A stretch of 12,842 nt of DNA from Thermoplasmata archaeon (GTDB lineage Archaea; Thermoplasmatota; E2; DHVEG-1). A program made the translations under genes and the position numbers. The notes under the pieces are model-generated. The model ran no database searches. It had not been told where the DNA came from and saw nothing but the letters and a program-made list of their open reading frames with translations. Below, piece after piece: positions 1-6,708 of this stretch. Where the stretch lies: contig QMTB01000026.1 of assembly GCA_003649845.1 (NCBI GenBank), positions 1 through 12,842 of the forward strand. The letters run 5' to 3'. Position 1 is the first letter of the stretch, and every line of letters starts with the position of its first letter.

Positions 1-157
1 ACTAGATATTATTCCTATTAAAATTTTTCATCCTCTTTTCAATTGTTTAGATTCTTTAGATGCCTTTATAACAATATTAGATCCATTATGTTGGATAAAT
101 GTCTGTAATTGAAGGAATGATTTACTCATAAATTGTATATATTTTCCATCTATACAA

Positions 158-189
158 GTTGCAAAAGGGAGCGGGTATTTACTTAAATT
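158..189 (+). promoter_or_regulatory. Composite upstream element, copy A (pycB)
   Basis: GTTGCAA (158-164) is followed directly by AAGGGAG (165-171), one base, GGGTATTTACT (173-183) and TAAATT. The same three blocks, in the same order and the same orientation relative to the gene, occur upstream of the tbp operon (complement of 6648-6688). Here the element ends about 95 nt before the pycB start. It looks like a regulator site or part of an extended promoter. Read on the other strand it runs into a TATA-like TTGTATAG, so it could also serve a leftward transcript. Its function is unknown. Confidence 0.5.
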
Positions 190-264
190 AACATTACTTT
201 CCCCCGATATTCTTAAGTAGAATAATTAGATACCCTCTTCTATTCTATCTCTATAGATACATAT

Positions 265-269
265 GGAGG
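265..269 (+). promoter_or_regulatory. Ribosome binding site deciding the pycB start
   Basis: GGAGG lies 8 nt before the ATG at 278. An in-frame ATG at 263 overlaps this site and would leave it unused, so 278 is the better start. The encoded N-terminus then matches the short form usual for this family (Met-Val-x-Leu before the Leu-Arg-Asp-Ala-His motif). Confidence 0.75.
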
Positions 270-277
270 CCATAGAT

Positions 278-2092
278 ATGGTTCAACTACATGAGTTGAT
301 ATTGAGAGATGCACATCAATCAATGCTTGCTACTAGAATGAGAACAGAAGATATGCTTCCTATAGCTGATAAACTAGATCAAGTCGGTTATTTCTCTATG
401 GAAGTATGGGGTGGAGCAACCTTCGATGTAGCTATAAGGTATCTAAATGAGAATCCTTGGGAGCGATTGAGGAAACTCAAGGAAGCTATGCCAAATACAC
501 CTATGCAGATGCTTGAGAGAGCTATGAATATAGTTGCATATTGGAATTTCCCAGATGATATTGTAAAAAAATTTATACATCTAGCAAAGAAAAACGGCGT
601 AGATTACTTCCGTATATTCGACGCTCTAAATGATTTGAGAAACATGGAGGTTCCAATTAAAACAGCTAAAGAAGTAGGAGCACATGTACAAGCATGTCTA
701 AGCTATACTATCTCACCTGTACACACTGTTGATTATTTTGTTGAAAAATTTATAGAATTAGAGAAAATGGGTGCAGATTCATTATGTATCAAAGATATGG
801 CTGGAATGATCTCCCCTAAGAGAGCTTATGATATTATTAAAGGTGTGAAAGATGCAGGGGTTAAAATACCAATAGATCTACATTCTCATTATACAAGTGG
901 TATGACAGGTATGGCTTATCAGAGAGCAGTAGAAGCAGGTGTAGATATACTTGATACTGCTATATCTCCAATATCTGGTGGTACAGCTGCACCTCCAACG
1001 GAAAGTGTAGTAGCGGCATTAAAAGATACAGAATGGGATACAGGTTATGATCTAAAACTACTCATAGATATTAGAAAATATTTTTTGAAGGTGTGGGATA
1101 AATATAGGCATCTCCATAGATTTAATGCATTAAAATTTGATCCAAGCGTAACATTACATCAAATCCCAGGCGGTATGCTTTCTAATCTCATCTTCCAGTT
1201 AGAACAACAGGGTGCACATGATAAATATCAAGAAATCCTAGAAGAGACAGCTAGAGTTCGAGCAGAGTTAGGTTATCCTCCTCTTGTCACTCCTACGAGC
1301 CAAGTTGTAGGAGTACAAGCTGTTATGAATGTATTACATGGCAGATATGAGGTTATACCTAAGGAAACCAAGGAGTATTGTAAGGGTATGTATGGTAGAC
1401 CACCTGCTCCTATTAAACCAGAGATTATGAAAAAGGTTTTAGGTCCAAATTGGAAGGAAGAGGTTATAGATTGTAGGCCCTCTGATCTATTAGAGCCAAT
1501 GTGGGAGAAACGTAAATCAGAGCTTAAAGAGTACCCTGATATAGAACTTACAGATGAAAATATTATGATATATGCTATATATCCACAGGTTGGATTAAAA
1601 TTCCTTAAAGGTGAAGCACAGGCAGAGTTTACATCAGATCAACTGCCTTTACCAATCAATCATCCTCTTACTAGGGCAATGGTGAAGCAATCCTTCCCTG
1701 AGGTTAAAGAAATATGGCTTGAAACAGAACCTCCTGAGAGAAGGGTTTCTACACCACAGATTCCAACGGAATATGAAGTAGAGGTTGATGGAGAACTATT
1801 TGAAGTAAAAGTAGTGCCAACTGGTGGTTTCACTGTGGCTGCTGCGACAGCTAGTACACCGGAGAAACCAAAGGAGATCGAAGGTGGTGTTAAGTCGCCA
1901 ATGCAAGGAACTATTTTAAAAGTTAAAGTTAAGAAAGGTGATAAAGTAAAAGTCGGTGATGTACTAGCAACTATCGAAGCTATGAAGATGGAACAAGAGA
2001 TTAAAGCAGAGAAGGCAGGGGAGGTTAAAGAGATTTACATAAAAGAAGGTGATACTGTTAGTAGTGGAGATATCATAATGCAGATACTCTAG
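278..2092 (+). CDS. pycB: Pyruvate carboxylase subunit B (carboxyltransferase and biotin carrier)
   Basis: This 604-aa subunit transfers the carboxyl group from carboxybiotin to pyruvate, giving oxaloacetate, in the cytoplasm. The TIM-barrel carboxyltransferase domain (about residues 3-280) shows LRDAHQS near residue 10, a pyruvate-binding Arg near 80, Lys172 in KDMAG, and the metal ligands His202-x-His204. The conserved carboxylase domain follows. A short Ala/Thr/Pro/Lys linker at about 525-540 leads to a C-terminal biotinyl domain with the AMKM motif, whose biotinylated Lys570 is encoded at 1985-1987. Length is normal for archaeal PycB. The biotin carboxylase gene follows after 14 nt. That neighbour, and the absence of membrane beta/gamma subunits, argue against an oxaloacetate decarboxylase sodium pump. 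The pyruvate-site motif usually written RGxN reads RAMN here, a mild deviation. Confidence 0.93.
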   Translation: MVQLHELILRDAHQSMLATRMRTEDMLPIADKLDQVGYFSMEVWGGATFDVAIRYLNENPWERLRKLKEAMPNTPMQMLERAMNIVAYWNFPDDIVKKFIHLAKKNGVDYFRIFDALNDLRNMEVPIKTAKEVGAHVQACLSYTISPVHTVDYFVEKFIELEKMGADSLCIKDMAGMISPKRAYDIIKGVKDAGVKIPIDLHSHYTSGMTGMAYQRAVEAGVDILDTAISPISGGTAAPPTESVVAALKDTEWDTGYDLKLLIDIRKYFLKVWDKYRHLHRFNALKFDPSVTLHQIPGGMLSNLIFQLEQQGAHDKYQEILEETARVRAELGYPPLVTPTSQVVGVQAVMNVLHGRYEVIPKETKEYCKGMYGRPPAPIKPEIMKKVLGPNWKEEVIDCRPSDLLEPMWEKRKSELKEYPDIELTDENIMIYAIYPQVGLKFLKGEAQAEFTSDQLPLPINHPLTRAMVKQSFPEVKEIWLETEPPERRVSTPQIPTEYEVEVDGELFEVKVVPTGGFTVAAATASTPEKPKEIEGGVKSPMQGTILKVKVKKGDKVKVGDVLATIEAMKMEQEIKAEKAGEVKEIYIKEGDTVSSGDIIMQIL

Positions 2093-2106
2093 AAAGGTGA
2101 GGTTAT

Positions 2107-3570
2107 ATGTTGAATAAAGTTCTCATTGCAAACCGTGGAGAAATCGCTATACGGATAATGAGAGCATGTAAAGAATTAGGAATCACTACTGTTGCTGTAT
2201 ATTCTGATGCTGATAAAAATGCTTTATTTGTAAAATATGCAGATGAGAAATACAATATTGGTCCTGGTCCTGCTAGTCAAAGTTATTTAAGGAAGGATAA
2301 AATCATTGATGTAGCTTTAAAAACTGGTGCAGAGGGTATCCATCCTGGCTATGGTTTTATGGCAGAAGATGCTTCTTTCGCAGAACTCTGTAAGAAGAAT
2401 GGTATAGAGTTTATAGGGCCACCGGTTTCAGCGATGAAACTCATGGGTTCAAAGATTGATTCTAAGAGATCTATGATGAAAGCAGGGGTACATGTAGTAC
2501 CAGGTGTAGCTGAACCAATAGCTGATCATGAGAAAGCGAAGGATATAGCACATGAGATAGGTTATCCTGTTATGCTTAAAGCCTCTGCTGGTGGAGGCGG
2601 TATAGGTATACAGAAGGTTGATGATGAGAAACAGATGGATAAAGCACTTGAAACAGTTCGAACATTAGCTAAAAATTCTTTTGGAGATGACTCTGTATTC
2701 ATAGAGAAGTTTATACCGGATCCAAGACATATAGAATATCAGGTTATAGGAGATAAACATGGACATTTGATACACTGCTATGAGAGGGAATGTAGTGTAC
2801 AGCGTAGGCATCAAAAACTTATAGAAGAAACACCATCTTGTGCACTTACAGAGGAACTTAGAGAGGAGATAGGAGAACAAGCAGTGTTAGCTGCTAAAAC
2901 CGCTGGTTATTATAATGCTGGAACCTGTGAGTTTATGTTTAAAGATGGGGAGTACTATTTCTTGGAGATGAATGCGAGATTACAGGTGGAGCATCCTATT
3001 ACAGAGATGATAACAGGTGTAGATCTCGCACGGGAACAACTTAGGGTAGCATCTGGTTTAGAATTAGAATATGAACAAGAAGATATACACCCTAGAGGTC
3101 ATGCAATTGAATGTAGAATAAATGCTGAGGATCCTCTCAACAATTTTGCACCGGCACCTGGGAAGATTATAAGATACGCTGAACCCGGTGGACCAGGTAT
3201 ACGTGTAGACTCTGGTGTATATCAAGGTTTTACTATACCACCCTTCTATGATTCTATGATAGCTAAACTAATTGTCTGGGCAGAGGATAGACCTAGAGCT
3301 ATAACTAGGATGAAGAGAGCACTATGGGAGTATCAAATTAGCGGTGTTAGACATAATATACCATTCCATCAAGTAGTAATGGATCATCCACAATGGGTTA
3401 AAGGAGAATATGACACAAGTTTTATACCAAGATACAATATATTAGAACAAGTCGTAGAATGTGTTAAAAAAATGAAAGCAGCATCTACAACACCTAAAAC
3501 AGCAGCAGCAATGGCAGCAGTACAATCAGTTATAATAGCAGCATCACAACAAAATAAGAAAAAAGAATAA
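2107..3570 (+). CDS. pycA: Pyruvate carboxylase subunit A (biotin carboxylase)
   Basis: This 487-aa subunit uses ATP and bicarbonate to carboxylate the biotin carried by PycB. The N-terminal biotin carboxylase fold begins with IANRGEIAIR (7-16). The ATP-grasp domain follows, with Lys158 and the glycine-rich loop GGGG (162-165), ERECSVQRRHQK (227-238) and EMNARLQVEHPITE (287-300). The last contains Glu287, Asn289, Arg291 and Glu295, matching the catalytic residues of E. coli AccC. The C-terminal lid has HAIECRINAEDP (332-343). Beyond about residue 445 is an Ala/Lys-rich helical tail ending in KKKE, inferred to dock on PycB. The start is well supported by AGGTGAGG just upstream. Transcription is presumably shared with pycB. 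An acetyl- or propionyl-CoA carboxylase role is possible for the family, but the PycB partner points to pyruvate. Confidence 0.93.
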   Translation: MLNKVLIANRGEIAIRIMRACKELGITTVAVYSDADKNALFVKYADEKYNIGPGPASQSYLRKDKIIDVALKTGAEGIHPGYGFMAEDASFAELCKKNGIEFIGPPVSAMKLMGSKIDSKRSMMKAGVHVVPGVAEPIADHEKAKDIAHEIGYPVMLKASAGGGGIGIQKVDDEKQMDKALETVRTLAKNSFGDDSVFIEKFIPDPRHIEYQVIGDKHGHLIHCYERECSVQRRHQKLIEETPSCALTEELREEIGEQAVLAAKTAGYYNAGTCEFMFKDGEYYFLEMNARLQVEHPITEMITGVDLAREQLRVASGLELEYEQEDIHPRGHAIECRINAEDPLNNFAPAPGKIIRYAEPGGPGIRVDSGVYQGFTIPPFYDSMIAKLIVWAEDRPRAITRMKRALWEYQISGVRHNIPFHQVVMDHPQWVKGEYDTSFIPRYNILEQVVECVKKMKAASTTPKTAAAMAAVQSVIIAASQQNKKKE

Positions 3571-3633
3571 TAGTTAAACTAATTCCTTAGGAGAAATAAA
3601 ATCCGTATGATAAACCATATTGGATTATTATTT

Positions 3634-5283
3634 TTAGGCATACTTAACCTCCAGTGTACTCCAACCACTTTCTAAACCGTAGATATCTTTGGCTTTAGCT
3701 TGAATAACAAAGCTACCTTTATGATTCCATGTGTGGTTGAGTGTTATGGTTTCTCCAGAATGATATGGTCCTATCCAACCACTGCGGGAACCATCACCCC
3801 ACTTAACATAATAAAATATGTTATCACCATTACCATCACTTGTAGTAAAAGTATAACTATAGGTTTCTCCAACTCTGCCATTACTAGGACCACTAATACT
3901 GGGTTTATCTGGTGGAATATTACCCTGTCCGAAGGCATGGAGATAACTACTCTCCTCAGATGACGAACCAATATATACTATACCATTTTGATCTATACAT
4001 GGTGAGGAATCAACCCATTCATCAGCTATCCTACACCGCCAGCGTTCTGTTCCATCTGGGTTGATAGCTATAATATCTCCACCACTGGTTTCACCTATAT
4101 TGGTTCCAACATAGATTATACCATCACTGGAGATTGCTGGACTAGATTGATGTATATGCTGATCTTTACCCAGGTTGAAACTCCATTTAATCGTTCCATC
4201 AGGATTAACAGCATAAAGCCTATCACCACCAACATATATAGTACCATCTGGTCCTATAGATGGGTTGGTTTCTGTTCCGTGTCCTACTTTGCATTTCCAT
4301 TTTAGTGCCCCATTAGGATAAAGTGCATAAAGGTAGTCGTCATAGGATCCAAAATAGATTGTTCCATCTTCTGCTATGGATGGTGGTCCTTTAACGTAGT
4401 GTCCTGTTTTAAACCGCCATTTCAAAGTACCATTAGGATAAAAAGCATATAGATATGTGCCTGTGGATCCTATATAGATGGTGCCATCCTCACCCAATGC
4501 GGGGTCAGAGGTTATCCAATCACCTGTATCATAATGCCACTTCTCCGTACCATCAGGATTCAAAGCATAAACCCTACCTTTGATATCTGGTTTATTAGGA
4601 CCCATAGCACCAAAATAAATAGTACCATCATCACCAATAACAGGAGAAGAAGTTATAGAAGCAGTATCACCCGCCCAAAACTTCCACTTACGAGAACCAT
4701 CAGGATTAACAGCATGCAAACAATGATCCCAACTACCAATATATATAATACCATCACTACCAATAGCAGGTGAAGACCATATAGTGCCACCGGTTTTATA
4801 ACGCCATTTCAGAGTACCATCTGGGTTAACAGCATACAAATACCAATCAAAACAACCAAAATAAACAACACCATTCTCATCAACTACAATACCACCCTCA
4901 ATTAGATCACCTACTCTAAATTTCCATAGTATAGCACCATTATTATTACTGGTACTATAAGGACTACGACTAGTATGCCTGGTGTCATGACACTTCATAG
5001 GCCAAGGAGAATCCATACGGCCATCATCGGCGATATTGCTAACTGGAAGGGTATTTGAAGGGGTATTTGTTAGATTAGCATAATCGGTAGAGTTATCCCT
5101 TTGTAGAGGTTGAAGTAATCCTTCCATCATAATTCCCATTTTACTCTCTGAAAGATATTTACTATAACATATGAACTCTAGTTGATCCTCAAAAATAATC
5201 TGTTCATCACCTATGGATAAAACCATTGGTGAAAATAGAGTTGATAAGAGTATTAAGCATATTAGATAGATACTAGTTGGCAC
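3634..5283 (-). CDS. Secreted eight-bladed PQQ-like beta-propeller with C-terminal PKD-like domain
   Basis: This is a 549-aa exported protein of unknown function. A hydrophobic N-terminal segment (residues 4-24) looks like a signal peptide, though without the usual basic residues. A low-complexity stretch follows, then PWPM (94-97), which often introduces these propellers. Residues 118-455 hold eight repeats with the pattern NPDGT-xKWxF/Y-x(n)-SSPxIGxDGTIYIGS, that is, an eight-bladed propeller of the PQQ_2/PQQ_3 type. Residues 456-549 form a PKD-like Ig fold with the typical KWGDG...SGW.GPY and HTW...G.F motifs. There is no C-terminal membrane anchor, so it is probably released or loosely held. 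The start is GTG: stop codons lie in frame immediately upstream, and a GGGGGG ribosome-site candidate lies at 5296-5301. The reading frame converges on pycA. Such propellers are usually binding or scaffold proteins, and quinone binding is not implied. Confidence 0.88.
   Translation of the reverse strand: MPTSIYLICLILLSTLFSPMVLSIGDEQIIFEDQLEFICYSKYLSESKMGIMMEGLLQPLQRDNSTDYANLTNTPSNTLPVSNIADDGRMDSPWPMKCHDTRHTSRSPYSTSNNNGAILWKFRVGDLIEGGIVVDENGVVYFGCFDWYLYAVNPDGTLKWRYKTGGTIWSSPAIGSDGIIYIGSWDHCLHAVNPDGSRKWKFWAGDTASITSSPVIGDDGTIYFGAMGPNKPDIKGRVYALNPDGTEKWHYDTGDWITSDPALGEDGTIYIGSTGTYLYAFYPNGTLKWRFKTGHYVKGPPSIAEDGTIYFGSYDDYLYALYPNGALKWKCKVGHGTETNPSIGPDGTIYVGGDRLYAVNPDGTIKWSFNLGKDQHIHQSSPAISSDGIIYVGTNIGETSGGDIIAINPDGTERWRCRIADEWVDSSPCIDQNGIVYIGSSSEESSYLHAFGQGNIPPDKPSISGPSNGRVGETYSYTFTTSDGNGDNIFYYVKWGDGSRSGWIGPYHSGETITLNHTWNHKGSFVIQAKAKDIYGLESGWSTLEVKYA
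3919..4932 (-). repeat. Eight tandem propeller-blade repeats within the coding sequence
   Basis: About 115-150 bp per unit, eight units, visible in DNA as well as protein. For example, the complement of ATCAGGATTAACAGCAT occurs near 4198-4214 and again near 4702-4718. Some units share synonymous codons (CCATCA versus CCATCT), consistent with internal duplication of blades. They are parts of one gene, not separate elements. Confidence 0.75.
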
Positions 5284-5337
5284 AGATTCTTATTACCCCC
5301 CATTTTATCCTTAATCCTTATAAATTAATATGCTAAC

Positions 5338-5348
5338 TATATATAAAT
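5338..5348 (-). promoter_or_regulatory. TATA box of the propeller gene
   Basis: On the minus strand this reads ATTTATATATA, a good archaeal TATA box, centred about 60 nt before the GTG start at 5283. A start site roughly 25 nt downstream would give a leader of about 35 nt carrying the GGGGGG ribosome-site candidate. This implies that the gene has its own promoter rather than depending on the tbp transcript. Confidence 0.5.
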
Positions 5349-5386
5349 ATTCCATTCATTTTCTTCTAAAAAAACTGGGTAAAATT

Positions 5387-5422
5387 AAAAAATGAAGAGG
5401 AGGTTTTAATCTCCTTCCTCTT
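5387..5422 (-). terminator. Hairpin plus U-tract terminator of the tbp operon
   Basis: Bases 5395-5403 (AAGAGGAGG) pair with 5414-5422 (CTTCCTCTT) in about nine pairs including one G-U, with a 10-nt loop that contains the stop codon of the canonical tbp gene. On the minus strand the hairpin is followed by CATTTTTT, and a T7 run lies at 5374-5368. The T-tracts alone are typical archaeal terminators. Whether the hairpin contributes is uncertain, because it lies partly in Glu/Lys codons. Confidence 0.45.
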
Positions 5423-5999
5423 TCTCCTTTAGTAGACCCAATGCAGCTAGTTCATCTGCTAGTTTCTGTACAGCTATTGCTACATCCTCTGTTCTTCTAG
5501 CACCTGTACAAACTATTTTACCTGATCCAAATAATAACATAGCTACTTTTGGTTCCTCTAATCTGTATACTAATCCTGGGAATTGCTCTGGTTCATATTC
5601 AACATTCTCTAAACCTAGACCCATTGCTACTTCATTTAAATTTAACTCTGTTCCAAGATCCGAGATTGCTACAATATTCTGTATAACAATCTTTAAATCC
5701 TCATTTTTATAGACGTCGATGCCAAGGTTACGTAGTTTATCTGCTATTATCTCAACGGTTTTACGTACATTTTCAACATTTTTTGCACCAGTACAATTTG
5801 CCTTACCACTTCTAAATAGTAATGTAGCTGTTTTTGGATTATCTAAACGGTATACTAATCCGGGGAATTGTTCTGGTTCATATTCTGCTTCTTCTAATGC
5901 TTGAGCTATGGCATCTAAATCTAGTTTATCTGCAAAGGATGTCGACGCCACAATGTTTTCTACTATAACTTCCGGGGTTTTTTTCTTTCCTTCCTTCAT
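5406..5999 (-). CDS. tbp: TATA-box binding protein, canonical copy
   Basis: A 197-aa archaeal TBP, the general transcription factor that binds and bends the TATA box and recruits TFB. Two direct repeats of the saddle fold (about residues 9-95 and 102-188) each carry the key residues. These are the minor-groove Asn15 and Asn108, the intercalating pairs Phe45/Phe62 and Phe140/Phe157, and Thr70/Thr165 in CTGA. The second repeat keeps YEPEQFPG (135-142), equivalent to the human EPEL motif that contacts TFIIB. A short acidic tail ends the protein, as in other archaeal TBPs. The ATG overlaps the stop of the upstream tbp paralogue by 4 nt (ATGA), with AAGGTG 7 nt before it, so translation is probably coupled. 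This copy is the likely general factor. Confidence 0.95.
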   Translation of the reverse strand: MKEGKKKTPEVIVENIVASTSFADKLDLDAIAQALEEAEYEPEQFPGLVYRLDNPKTATLLFRSGKANCTGAKNVENVRKTVEIIADKLRNLGIDVYKNEDLKIVIQNIVAISDLGTELNLNEVAMGLGLENVEYEPEQFPGLVYRLEEPKVAMLLFGSGKIVCTGARRTEDVAIAVQKLADELAALGLLKEKEEGD

Positions 6000-6541
6000 A
6001 TTGCAACACCTTCAATTGTTGATAATTTTTCTTTAAATTCTTTTAATACTCTAAGCAGTTCTTCAATAGTTTTTGCTCCTATACAAACTATCTTCCCATT
6101 TGGAAAAATCAGTAATACAATATGATTATTATAATGATATATTGCCCCTGGGAATCTATTTGAATCATATGTTATATCCTCTGTGGATAAACCCTTCACT
6201 ATCTTATCTATAGGTAACATATTTTCTAGATCATGAGATGCGATGATATTTGTTATCTCCATGTTTTCTTCCTCTACTGTAAAACCTTTTTCTTTGAGCT
6301 TCTCTAAAACATCCTCAATCTTCTCTTTTGCAAGCTCATACTTCCTTGCACCGGTGCAAACTATTCTTCCATCTGGAAATAATAGTACATCTATCTTTGG
6401 GTCAGAGAAATGAAATACTATCCCTGGGAATTCTTCTGGTACATATGTTGCATCAGGGATTTTAGAAGCTACTTCTTCTATAGCAATTGGTTGCTTAAGA
6501 ACCGCAGATGTAACTATATTTTCAATTATAACCTCTGTCAT
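5996..6541 (-). CDS. tbp: Divergent TATA-box binding protein paralogue
   Basis: A 181-aa TBP-family protein, first gene of the two-gene tbp transcript. Both saddle repeats are present, with minor-groove Asn8 and Asn98 and intercalating Phe38/Phe55 and Phe130/Phe146. The second repeat is altered. The EPEQ motif of its neighbour reads DSNR (126-129), the Phe-Phe spacing is one residue shorter (PK replaced by His140), and the Thr of CTGA is Ile154. The Arg after the FPGxxY motif is His in both repeats. The start chosen is ATG at 6541. A longer frame from a GTG at 6637 would place the strong TATA box inside the coding sequence and add residues absent from TBPs. The gene is presumably a real, expressed, specialised factor, since the frame is intact and its neighbour is translationally coupled. 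It could act at a subset of promoters or as a competitor of the canonical TBP (inference). Confidence 0.88.
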   Translation of the reverse strand: MTEVIIENIVTSAVLKQPIAIEEVASKIPDATYVPEEFPGIVFHFSDPKIDVLLFPDGRIVCTGARKYELAKEKIEDVLEKLKEKGFTVEEENMEITNIIASHDLENMLPIDKIVKGLSTEDITYDSNRFPGAIYHYNNHIVLLIFPNGKIVCIGAKTIEELLRVLKEFKEKLSTIEGVAI

Positions 6542-6557
6542 ACTACTACAAGCCCTG

Positions 6558-6590
6558 CTTTTTAAAGTATATAAAAGGGTTTTTAAAAAG
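6558..6590 (-). promoter_or_regulatory. tbp operon promoter: TATA box inside a 9-bp inverted repeat
   Basis: The minus strand reads CCTTTTATATA at 6578-6568, an excellent archaeal TATA box about 31 nt before the ATG at 6541, so the mRNA should be leaderless or nearly so. CTTTTTAAA (6558-6566) and TTTAAAAAG (6582-6590) form a perfect inverted repeat centred on the box at 6574. Arm centres are 24 bp apart. A dimeric regulator, or TBP itself binding the TATA-like arms, could occlude the promoter, which would suit autoregulation (inference). Confidence 0.65.
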
Positions 6591-6647
6591 ATTTCGTAAG
6601 TATCTGCTATAATGTTAATGGAAATATCAATCTTCACTGAAATTAAA

Positions 6648-6688
6648 AAGTTGAGTAAATACCCTCCTCCCTTATTTGATATTGCAAC
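6648..6688 (-). promoter_or_regulatory. Composite upstream element, copy B (tbp operon)
   Basis: On the minus strand: GTTGCAA (6688-6682), eight bases, AAGGGAG (6673-6667), two bases, GGGTATTTACT (6664-6654) and CAACTT. The three blocks match copy A upstream of pycB exactly, with only spacer lengths differing (0/1 there, 8/2 here). The element ends about 113 nt before the divergent tbp start and about 75 nt upstream of its TATA box. Its GTTGCAA block is also one arm of the inverted repeat at 6682-6708. Confidence 0.5.
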
Positions 6689-6708
6689 ATCTTTTTATAC
6701 AGTTGCAA
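6682..6708 (+). promoter_or_regulatory. TATA-like box inside a TTGCAAC inverted repeat
   Basis: TTGCAAC (6682-6688) and GTTGCAA (6702-6708) are perfect 7-bp inverted arms with 20 bp between their centres, about two helical turns. CTTTTTATA (6691-6699) lies exactly at the dyad centre and could be a plus-strand TATA box starting transcription near 6720. That would give the zinc-ribbon/aEF1B mRNA a leader of about 180 nt. The arrangement is operator-like. No regulator is identified. Confidence 0.45.

Larger units (their letters stand above)
1..277. promoter_or_regulatory. Upstream region of pycB, no confident gene
   Basis: This AT-rich stretch has no long open frame. It holds the composite element at 158-189 and a Shine-Dalgarno sequence at 265-269. 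TATA-like runs lie at about 134-143 and 211-220, but neither is clearly the pycB TATA box. A 33-codon open frame runs on the minus strand from 129 to 28. It begins about 24 nt downstream of the TATA-like TTGTATAG read on that strand, so a leaderless small protein is possible, though its length is within chance. GGGTAT at 173-178 and ATACCC at 231-236 form a weak inverted repeat. Any gene left of the window is not visible. Confidence 0.5.

Noticed and set aside
278..2092. Alpha subunit of an oxaloacetate decarboxylase sodium pump
   Set aside because: The domain layout is the same, but the gene is followed by a biotin carboxylase and no membrane beta or gamma subunit is present, which fits pyruvate carboxylase.
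3571..3633. Hairpin terminator between pycA and the propeller gene
   Set aside because: TAGTT-A-AACTA right after the pycA stop forms only five pairs with a one-base loop. Only loose T-rich tracts are present.
3700..3963. Plus-strand open frame inside the propeller gene, and a similar one at 4534-4773
   Set aside because: They arise from the repetitive blade codons read on the opposite strand, with Thr/Ile-rich composition and no recognisable domain.
6542..6637. N-terminal extension of the divergent TBP starting at the GTG at 6637
   Set aside because: The extension contains the TATA box and encodes residues not seen in TBPs. The ATG at 6541 gives a normal length.
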